The notes beneath the pieces were generated by a model. The model was not told the DNA's origin, did no database searches, and saw only the letters and a list, made by a program, of their open reading frames with translations. From Bacilli bacterium (GTDB lineage: Bacteria > Bacillota_I > Bacilli_A > RF39 > UBA660): a stretch of 45,022 nucleotides of DNA. The translations under genes and the position numbers were made by a program. Where the stretch lies: NCBI GenBank assembly GCA_017887425.1, contig JAGHHZ010000007.1, positions 1-45,022 of the forward strand, written 5' to 3'. This document shows, in pieces, positions 33,244-39,941 of this stretch. Every line of letters begins with the position of its first letter. Position 1 is the first letter of the stretch.

Positions 33244-33999
33244 TTAAACTCTATCATAACCCCACCAATCAGGAATTAATTCTTCTAATCTTACTATTTC
33301 TTTAGAATCAATATTTTTTAATATTTCAATGTTTTTACTATTTTTAGAAAGCTGCATTAAATATTCTCTACATGCTCCACAAGGAGAACCAATATTGCCT
33401 TTAGAATCGACGCATACTAATTTAATAATTTCATTTTCACCATTTGTAATCATATTAGCAATGGCATTTCTCTCACCACACATACCAAGAGTTGAAGCAG
33501 TATCAATACATACTCCAGTATAAATATTATGATTTTCAGTTAAAATTGCGGCACCTACTCCTCCAGCACTAATCATTCCCGATACTTCTTTAGGTTTTCT
33601 AACATCTTTAGCTTTTTGATATAGTTCTTCCCAAACATTATTTTCACTATATAAATACTCTATATGAATTGCGTATACACCACTTTTCTTAATAGCATCT
33701 TGATAACCATCAAGTTTATTGACATTTTTTATTGCTTCTTCTTTATCATTGGTAGATGAAGTAGTATATCTAGTTCCTTCTAATGTAAATAATTCTTCTA
33801 ATGAATCATAATGATTTACTTCTTTAACCTTAACATAAAATACACCTAAATTATTGCTAGTAAATTCTATAATATCATTTTCTTTTAATTTACTATAATC
33901 ATGTTTACCATTCTCTTTATTTGTTCTTATCTCTACTCTTTTGGTATTATTTTTGATAGCAAGAGCTGCTCTATCATTAATATTTAATTTAATTATCAT
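33244..33999 (-). CDS. ASCH domain-cytidine deaminase fusion protein
   Basis: 251 aa with two domains. Residues 1 to about 115 resemble an ASCH domain (IKLNINDRAALAIKNNTKRVEIR and a beta-barrel with IEFTSN and VYAIHIEY). From about 125 onward lies a cytidine deaminase fold: GVGAAILTENHNIYTGV, the zinc motif MCGERNA (catalytic Glu after Cys) and SPCGACREYL with the other two Cys ligands. The C-terminal LEELIPDWWGYDR resembles blasticidin-S deaminases and short CDAs. ASCH proteins of the YqfB type remove acetyl from N4-acetylcytidine, so a two-step salvage (deacetylate, then deaminate) or detoxification of a cytosine nucleoside antibiotic is conceivable. First gene after the attenuator, with binding site AAGGAAA. 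Confidence 0.85.
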   Translation of the reverse strand: MIIKLNINDRAALAIKNNTKRVEIRTNKENGKHDYSKLKENDIIEFTSNNLGVFYVKVKEVNHYDSLEELFTLEGTRYTTSSTNDKEEAIKNVNKLDGYQDAIKKSGVYAIHIEYLYSENNVWEELYQKAKDVRKPKEVSGMISAGGVGAAILTENHNIYTGVCIDTASTLGMCGERNAIANMITNGENEIIKLVCVDSKGNIGSPCGACREYLMQLSKNSKNIEILKNIDSKEIVRLEELIPDWWGYDRV

Positions 34000-34019
34000 T
34001 TTAATTTTCCTTTCTTAAC

Positions 34020-34110
34020 AAAAAAATCTGCGTTGTGCAGAATTAATTTTTACAATCCAAAAGAAAATTCCTAGAAGTTTAATCTATTAGGAGTCGTGAT
34101 TAATTCTGCA
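34020..34110 (-). promoter_or_regulatory. Attenuator: terminator and mutually exclusive antiterminator
   Basis: Terminator: TCTGC-ACAAC-GCAGA plus seven T on the minus strand (34041-34020). Antiterminator: TGCAGAATTAAT inside the leader ORF (34110-34099) is perfectly complementary to ATTAATTCTGCA (34047-34036), which contains the 5' arm of the terminator. Pairing of the two therefore opens the terminator. A competing hairpin TCCTA/TAGGA also forms around the leader stop codon. Confidence 0.8.
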
Positions 34111-34133
34111 TTATTAATTTGTAAATTTTTCAT
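34071..34133 (-). CDS. Leader peptide of the attenuator (20 aa)
   Basis: ATG 34133 follows the strong site AAAGGAGTG, and the ORF MKNLQINNAELITTPNRLNF ends with TAG at 34071. Codons 8-12 form one arm of the antiterminator, so ribosome position decides between antiterminator and terminator. There is no run of one amino acid except a moderate number of Asn (five of twenty), which fits drug-induced stalling at least as well as amino-acid starvation. Leader peptides of this size precede inducible resistance genes in Gram-positive bacteria. It could be confused with a RiPP precursor, but no maturase is adjacent and the pairing explains it better. Confidence 0.75.
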   Translation of the reverse strand: MKNLQINNAELITTPNRLNF

Positions 34134-34171
34134 CTTAATCACACTCCTTTCTTTGAATAATTTACAGTAAC

Positions 34172-34200
34172 AATATACCATAAATTTATTGTTTTGTAAA
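34172..34200 (-). promoter_or_regulatory. Promoter of the attenuator-controlled operon
   Basis: TTTACA (34200-34195), 17-bp spacer, TATATT (34177-34172), with the start site near 34165, about 30 nt upstream of the leader ATG. Confidence 0.8.
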
Positions 34201-34273
34201 TTATAATAATATTATAACTTGTAATCTTATTTAATATTTCTATCATTTAATTATATTTATTTATAGTAGTTTA

Positions 34274-34282
34274 TGTTATAAT
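34274..34282 (+). promoter_or_regulatory. Extended -10 promoter of the DUF2207 gene
   Basis: TGTTATAAT 22 nt upstream of the start codon; the -35 is not clear. Confidence 0.5.
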
Positions 34283-34304
34283 AAAACAAAGGTAGAGTGA
34301 TTGT

Positions 34305-36497
34305 ATGAAACGTTCAATAAAAATACTTATAATCGTTTGGATCTTAGTATTCATTTTTGAAACTTTAATTCCTTTTGTTTTTTCAATATTTTCAAGTCTT
34401 GAGGAAAGTACTGGTCCTAATGATTATGCACGAATTACTGATATCGATTATAAAGCAGTATTAGTTGATGAACCAAATGAAGGTGGCAAAGTTGTTATTA
34501 CTGAGCAAATAACGTTCGATATCCATGCTGCTAGTCAAGATAATTTATTTTGGGAATTGTGGAGAGATCTTCCTGAGGATTATGTCGATGGACTAAAGAT
34601 TGATTATCAAGTTAATTATGTTAAACAAATTAATGATGATGGTACAGAAACTTATTACGAAGAAAGTCCAAAATTATATTGGGAAGATAGTGACTATACC
34701 AGCAGTATATATGGTCCAGGAAAATGGTATCACAGTACAGGACCATATAGTGAAGATTTGCGAAACTATGAATGTGTATTTTTCTACGTTGATGGCTTAT
34801 ATCGTGGAGAAATAACATTTGAAATTCAATATGAAATGAATAACGCGGCTCTTCGTTATGCAGATGTTTCTGAATTATATTTGACAATGTACTCTGAAGA
34901 TACAATTAAATATTTAAAATCTTTTAATGGGCAAGTTTTAATTCCAGAAAAAGATATGCCAAAAGAAGGTTACTATTTAGCTCACACTTATGGAACTAAC
35001 TCTAATACTTTTGAATACACCGAATCAGACACTTTAAATCCTGGTTATCATACATTTTCATTTAGTCTAGATGAAGATGATTTAAAATTTAAAAGTTACA
35101 ATCAATATTTGGAATTTTCTTTGCTATCTTTTGATGTATACACCCATATATTTACCGACTATGCTCCTGATAATCTTTATTCAGATGATAATTATTTAGA
35201 AGAAGCTTTAGTAGCTATTGAAGAATATGATCAATTGCCAGATAAATATAAAACTTACAAAACCATCTTCTTATCTATTTCAATTGGTGTTTCGATTTTA
35301 ATTTTAATTTCTACTGCAACAAGAGATAAGAAGATTAGAAAAAAGCATAATTTTTATACACCTATTCAAACTATGCAATATTTTAGAGAAATTCCAAGTG
35401 ATTTAGACCCACATTTTGCAGCTACCTTAACTTTCTCTAAAAGCAATCACAAAGTTAATATTGAAGACTCCTACTCTGCTTTAATGTTAAATTTAATAAG
35501 AAAAGAATATATTGAATTACAGAAAATAAATAGTAGTAAAGATTGGACTTTTAACAATATTACAATTAATATATTATATGACCCTAATTCGTCATATCAA
35601 TCTTCAACAATATCTAAAGATAATTCAAATAATAATATTGGCGAAGTAAAATCAGAAAATAATACTTTAAACACTCAACAAGCAAATAATTCAGTTATTA
35701 ATCAACCAGTTGAACTTCGCAACATAAATGGTAAAGTGTTAGAAAAATTATCACCGAACGAAGAGTCTTACTTTAATTTAATTATTAGGCATTCTTCAAA
35801 TAACAGTATTACGATGAAAAATTTTCAACAAAAGGTTTCTACCGATTATGATAATACAGATACATTTGTTACATCTATTGAAAAGTCAATTGTTAATATC
35901 GGTATATCACAAGGATATTTTCAAAAATCAGATTATAATGGTCTAAAAAAGAGAACTAATTTTTTATCTAAAAGCTATATTATATTTGGTTTATTGATGA
36001 TGACTATTGGTAATTTAATTATCGTAAATACTCGTTTTGATTTAGCCTTTGGTTCATTATTTATCTTAGGAGCAGTTCTACTCATATGCGGAATTTATTT
36101 AAAAAGATTTGTCAATAAATATGTATTATTAACTCAATTGGGAGAAGATGAATACGTCAAATGGAAAGCATTATATGATTTCTTAAATAGTCAAACATTA
36201 ATGAAAGACCGCACTGTTATCGAACTACCTTTGTGGGAAAAATATTTAGTTTATGCAACTGCTTTTGGAATTTCAAACAAAGTTATAAAGGCATTAAAAA
36301 TTAGATGTCCAGACGTTTCAAATAGCCCTATTTTAAGTGGTGATTACTATTACTCAAGCAGCTTTAGAAGAACTAATCATCTATTTAGAACCGCAACTCG
36401 CAGTGCTTCTTCAACATCAAGAATTTATCGATATAGCGTTGGATCATATTATGGAGGCGGCGGCCGCGGCGGTGGTGGCGGTGGCGGAGGTCACTAA
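34305..36497 (+). CDS. DUF2207 family membrane protein
   Basis: 730 aa. An N-terminal signal anchor (ILIIVWILVFIFETLIPFVF) leads an extracellular beta-rich domain (ITDIDYKAVLVDEP, ITEQITFDIHA and LWRDLPEDYVDGLKIDY), the DUF2207 signature. A transmembrane helix (TIFLSISIGVSILILI, about 325), a cytoplasmic region, then a pair of membrane helices (about 560-610) follow. The end carries GDYYYSSSFRR and a glycine-only tail closing with His, typical for the family. Function is unknown. The glycine codons create a G+C-rich patch (with a GCGGCCGC sequence) in an otherwise AT-rich region. An Asn/Ser-rich linker (about 425-465) looks disordered. Confidence 0.88.
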   Translation: MKRSIKILIIVWILVFIFETLIPFVFSIFSSLEESTGPNDYARITDIDYKAVLVDEPNEGGKVVITEQITFDIHAASQDNLFWELWRDLPEDYVDGLKIDYQVNYVKQINDDGTETYYEESPKLYWEDSDYTSSIYGPGKWYHSTGPYSEDLRNYECVFFYVDGLYRGEITFEIQYEMNNAALRYADVSELYLTMYSEDTIKYLKSFNGQVLIPEKDMPKEGYYLAHTYGTNSNTFEYTESDTLNPGYHTFSFSLDEDDLKFKSYNQYLEFSLLSFDVYTHIFTDYAPDNLYSDDNYLEEALVAIEEYDQLPDKYKTYKTIFLSISIGVSILILISTATRDKKIRKKHNFYTPIQTMQYFREIPSDLDPHFAATLTFSKSNHKVNIEDSYSALMLNLIRKEYIELQKINSSKDWTFNNITINILYDPNSSYQSSTISKDNSNNNIGEVKSENNTLNTQQANNSVINQPVELRNINGKVLEKLSPNEESYFNLIIRHSSNNSITMKNFQQKVSTDYDNTDTFVTSIEKSIVNIGISQGYFQKSDYNGLKKRTNFLSKSYIIFGLLMMTIGNLIIVNTRFDLAFGSLFILGAVLLICGIYLKRFVNKYVLLTQLGEDEYVKWKALYDFLNSQTLMKDRTVIELPLWEKYLVYATAFGISNKVIKALKIRCPDVSNSPILSGDYYYSSSFRRTNHLFRTATRSASSTSRIYRYSVGSYYGGGGRGGGGGGGGH

Positions 36498-36531
36498 AAA
36501 AGAATAATTCTAAAAAAGGATTATTCTTTTT
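36497..36531. terminator. Bidirectional terminator between the DUF2207 and homospermidine-synthase-like genes
   Basis: AAAAAGAATAAT (36497-36508) / ATTATTCTTTTT (36520-36531), extended by a G-U and a C-G pair. It overlaps the stop of the gene on the minus strand. Confidence 0.8.
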
Positions 36532-37993
36532 AATTTTTAACAATAAAATCTTTCGATTGAATACCATTAAAATCAATCTTTAACTTATCTTGAATTAAAT
36601 TTTTATCAAAAGTTTTGTATATTGTCTTTGAAATGTATTTTTCAGCTTTATTTAAAATATATTTATAATCAATTATATCATCAGGAAAATATATTCCACC
36701 TTTATCTTGATTTTTAATCATCCAACAAACTGCTGCTAAAGCCGACATTGCCACAGGTGTAATCGTCGGTGTTTGCCAATATGAATCTTTTTTATTTTTA
36801 TATAAATAAGATAGTTCTATTCTGTTACCAACCCAAACAGGATTAAATTTATTTCCGATAAGTAGTACTCCGACATATTCAGTACCTTTTTCAATTTTTT
36901 CTCGATATACAATTTCTGCTTCATTTGGACAAACATGCCCTCTGACAATACTTTGACCGTTTTCATTCTCACAATCTTGTGGTTCATTAATATTAGCATT
37001 AGGATAATCATTTACCTTAGATTTTATTAAATATTCATTAGCTAATTCACAAGGCAAATAAATAAACATTACCGACGGTCGATAAGTTACTTTGCCATTT
37101 TCAATTACTTCTAAACTATTAGCAATAGTAATAGTTTCTTCATGAGGAACTAAATACCCTTCAAAATAACCATTAGGATAAAAAGTACGACATTTCATAT
37201 CAACAGCTATCTTTTTATATTCTAAAAATCCTTTTTCTAAATCTAATAATCGACATTTATCCTGATAGTCAATTATTTCATGAGTACCAATATTTTGTGT
37301 AGCTTCACTTAAAAGTTCAAAAAAGAAGGAATCAACACACCAAGTATTAGTTAACTTACTGGATTTATATTCTTCATTTATTTTTTGCAAATCAATATCA
37401 TTTACATGAATCATTTTAAGTTCTAAATTTTTAGCTATTTCATTAAATTTATTTTCTTTTAATAATTTTTTTAAATATTTATCTTTTTTAAACTGAGTTG
37501 TAATAATATATTCAAGAGCTGATTTGACAAAATGAGATACTAAGCCAGGATTATTACCATGTTGTAAAACAATGGGATATTTATTATTCCGATATTTTTT
37601 TTGCATTTCTTTTTTTAAAATATTTTCCTCAAAAATGCTATACCAATTTTCTGGCCAATCAGCCTCACCAGTATTAAGATACATAATATTATTTTCAGCA
37701 CACCACTTACAAATATCTTTAGTTCCCACCGTATCAGCAAAGTCAATTAATAAATCTCCTGAATTTAAATACTGTTTAAATATTTCTTGAAAATTATCTT
37801 TATTCACATCATAAATATAAAAATTAGTAGATATTCCACCTAAGTTTATATAAGCTTCAAACTCAAATTTATCTTTAGTAATTACGATATAATTGTTTTC
37901 ATTAAATTGAATTTCCTTTTTTACTTTTTCATAAAAACTTTTCCCAACTGCTCCAAAACCAAATTGAACTATTTTTCCTGAAAACTTTATCAC
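36530..37993 (-). CDS. Homospermidine synthase-like saccharopine-dehydrogenase-fold enzyme
   Basis: About 487 aa. The N-terminal NAD-binding Rossmann fold starts with KIVQFGFGAVGKSF. LLIDFADTVGTKDI, LNTGEADWPENW and the family motif LQHGNNPGLVSHFVKSAL identify a homospermidine synthase. The bacterial enzyme transfers aminobutyl groups from putrescine or spermidine in an NAD-dependent reaction. The GTG at 38002 directly abuts the AAGGAA site; GTG 37993 at normal spacing is preferred, but either is possible. It follows the unknown 214-aa gene by a few bases. With a glutathionylspermidine-synthetase-like ligase in the same operon it could supply the amine that is conjugated. Confidence 0.83.
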   Translation of the reverse strand: MIKFSGKIVQFGFGAVGKSFYEKVKKEIQFNENNYIVITKDKFEFEAYINLGGISTNFYIYDVNKDNFQEIFKQYLNSGDLLIDFADTVGTKDICKWCAENNIMYLNTGEADWPENWYSIFEENILKKEMQKKYRNNKYPIVLQHGNNPGLVSHFVKSALEYIITTQFKKDKYLKKLLKENKFNEIAKNLELKMIHVNDIDLQKINEEYKSSKLTNTWCVDSFFFELLSEATQNIGTHEIIDYQDKCRLLDLEKGFLEYKKIAVDMKCRTFYPNGYFEGYLVPHEETITIANSLEVIENGKVTYRPSVMFIYLPCELANEYLIKSKVNDYPNANINEPQDCENENGQSIVRGHVCPNEAEIVYREKIEKGTEYVGVLLIGNKFNPVWVGNRIELSYLYKNKKDSYWQTPTITPVAMSALAAVCWMIKNQDKGGIYFPDDIIDYKYILNKAEKYISKTIYKTFDKNLIQDKLKIDFNGIQSKDFIVKN

Positions 37994-38006
37994 TTTAGTC
38001 ACTTCC

Positions 38007-38651
38007 TTAATTAGTCTCTTTTAATTTAGGTATTTTTATTTCTTTTGGATCATCAAAACCATCTGTAAATAATATTTTTATATCCTTTTGATATTTATAT
38101 AATACTTTACTTAAATCACTATTAAGTTTTTCACCTCTTATAATTATTTTTTTTATTCCTTTTTTTACTAAGTATTCCTTTGAAGGAATATCTTGAGGAT
38201 ATATATCCCAACTATTATCAAAAATACCTCTACTTGATTTATAACGATTTAAACGATTACTATCCAAAAGAAAAACCGGTGATGCATCATTTTCTATTTT
38301 AATATTTTTTAATTCCAAAGCCCCCCAAATAAGTAATGGTTCAATTATCAAATTATTAGTAGTACTTTTCGTGTTTATTGGTGGATTAGTTCCATTAAAT
38401 ATCGGAATTGGACGGTAACCTAATTTAGCCAAAGCGATTCCTTCTTTGATACTGTTCACACCTTGAGTATCAATTATTAGTGCTGTATCATTCATTTTTT
38501 CTTTAATGTAATTTATTTTAGGAATTGTGTAATCGATAACTTCGTGATAGTTGAGATGTTCATTAATGCCAATAAAAGGAACTGGTCTTACCCAATCTGT
38601 CCAATCACAACCACTAGGAGCCCATATTTTATATACTTCTTTATTAGTCAT
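38007..38651 (-). CDS. Unknown protein of the polyamine-type cluster
   Basis: 214 aa, not recognised. The N-terminus is Trp/Pro-rich (KIWAPSGCDWTDWVRPVPF). The middle has Rossmann-like strands (DTALIIDTQG and GYRPIPIFNG) and NDASPVFLLDSNRLNRYK, and the C-terminus ends with a strand-like DIKILFTDGFDD. No signal peptide or membrane helix is seen. It overlaps the upstream ligase by 8 nt and precedes the homospermidine-synthase-like gene by a few bases, so it is clearly part of the same pathway. A good ribosome binding site (AAAGGAG) shows independent initiation. Confidence 0.75.
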   Translation of the reverse strand: MTNKEVYKIWAPSGCDWTDWVRPVPFIGINEHLNYHEVIDYTIPKINYIKEKMNDTALIIDTQGVNSIKEGIALAKLGYRPIPIFNGTNPPINTKSTTNNLIIEPLLIWGALELKNIKIENDASPVFLLDSNRLNRYKSSRGIFDNSWDIYPQDIPSKEYLVKKGIKKIIIRGEKLNSDLSKVLYKYQKDIKILFTDGFDDPKEIKIPKLKETN

Positions 38652-39864
38652 TTTTCTTACTCCTTTCGATTACTACTGGTATATCTTTAGCATCAGAATC
38701 GATTCTATTTTTTTCGCTTATTCTAGCATAAAATCCAGCATGTCTGCCATCAACGGTATAAGAACCTAAACAAACATGAAATTCTTCATTATTAATCCCT
38801 TTTAAAGGACGACTGATAAACTTTTTCTGTGCTAAATAATTATTGGGATGTCTTTTAACATCTTTTAAGATTTCTTTATATTCATCATTTGAACAAGCTT
38901 CTTTAATAGCAATTTTTTCGCCTACTCTTCCACAAGCTGGTTTATAAATATAATCTTTTTTATCTTTTGCCTTCTTTACTTCAATAGTATCTGGTAATAA
39001 TCTTTTCCATGCATCTAACTTAATTCCATTTTTTTCTAAGTTCTCCCAAATTAAAGGAAACCTTTTAGTTTGGGCAAATATAGCGATTGGATGATTACAA
39101 GATGGTGTAATAGTATTAAAATATCCACCCCATGTTTTGGGTTTGATATCTTTTAGCCATTCCAAAGGAGTAAATCTAAATATACAATCAACTTTACCTT
39201 CATAACCATCTAAAACACTTATTGCTTCCTTATTTTCGAATTTCAAATGGTCAACTGCTCCATAAAGTGATTTAAATCCTAAAGATTCCATCTTGTCTCC
39301 GATATATTGCATCACTTGACGGTCGTCACTATAAGAAGTACAATGAACAAACATAATAGTACCTTTTTCTTTAATTTTTCTAGCTAATGTATGCGCTAAA
39401 ATATCACCAAAATTAATACTATAATAATTTTTGTTATTTAAAGTTTTAATAGCTAGTTCTGGCAATAACGAAGCTTCAGCAAAACCTCCTGGTACATCAC
39501 TATTAACTTCACTTACAGCCCAAGTATCTTCAATTGTTGGATGAAAATCATAACGCATTAAACGAATATGTCTATTCTCATCATAATTGTTCATCATTTT
39601 TAATTCATTATATATTTTTTTTGGTAGCCTAAGAGGTTTAGCTAATTTTAAATGATTATTTAAAAAATTCTCAGCTTCTCTAGTTTCTAAATCTAAAGCT
39701 TCTGTCAACTTTGCTATTTCTTGACACTCATCTTCTGTTATTACTAAAACATATCGAGCTAAAGTATTGCTATCTAAAAACTGGGGATCCCATTTATAAC
39801 AATCAAATATAGCATCGGTTCGATAATCTTCAAATTTATCACTTGGTATAGGTACTAACTTCAT
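38644..39864 (-). CDS. Glutathionylspermidine synthetase-like ATP-grasp ligase
   Basis: 406 aa, matching the synthetase domain of glutathionylspermidine synthase (Gsp_synth). The signature RYDFHPTIEDTWAVSEVNSDVPGGFAEAS is split by its usual residues, and the ATP-binding part has IYKPACGRVGEKIAIK, LAQKKFISRPL and the C-terminal YTVDGRHAGFYARIS. The amidase domain of E. coli Gss is absent, as in YgiC/YjfC-type relatives. It should form an amide between a carboxylate and an amine, possibly a polyamine. It leads a three-gene operon with a homospermidine-synthase-like enzyme, which supports a polyamine conjugate. Binding site GAGGTAG. Confidence 0.86.
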   Translation of the reverse strand: MKLVPIPSDKFEDYRTDAIFDCYKWDPQFLDSNTLARYVLVITEDECQEIAKLTEALDLETREAENFLNNHLKLAKPLRLPKKIYNELKMMNNYDENRHIRLMRYDFHPTIEDTWAVSEVNSDVPGGFAEASLLPELAIKTLNNKNYYSINFGDILAHTLARKIKEKGTIMFVHCTSYSDDRQVMQYIGDKMESLGFKSLYGAVDHLKFENKEAISVLDGYEGKVDCIFRFTPLEWLKDIKPKTWGGYFNTITPSCNHPIAIFAQTKRFPLIWENLEKNGIKLDAWKRLLPDTIEVKKAKDKKDYIYKPACGRVGEKIAIKEACSNDEYKEILKDVKRHPNNYLAQKKFISRPLKGINNEEFHVCLGSYTVDGRHAGFYARISEKNRIDSDAKDIPVVIERSKKND

Positions 39865-39913
39865 TTGCTACCTCTTTTCTATAGTATCATTATATCATAA
39901 GTTAAATTAGTAT

Positions 39914-39941
39914 ATAAAAATTAAGCCATTAAGACTTAATT
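39914..39941 (-). terminator. Terminator of the hybrid kinase gene
   Basis: ATTAAG / CTTAAT (39940-39935 with 39925-39920) followed by TTTTTAT on the minus strand; it overlaps the stop codon. Confidence 0.55.

Noticed and set aside
34071-34133. The 20-aa ORF as a second RiPP precursor.
   Set aside because: It lacks an adjacent maturase in its operon and its DNA forms one arm of an antiterminator with perfect 12-nt pairing, which explains it as a regulatory leader.
34600-34905. Overlapping ORFs on both strands inside the DUF2207 gene.
   Set aside because: Low-complexity shadows of the long coding frame with no ribosome binding sites or family motifs.
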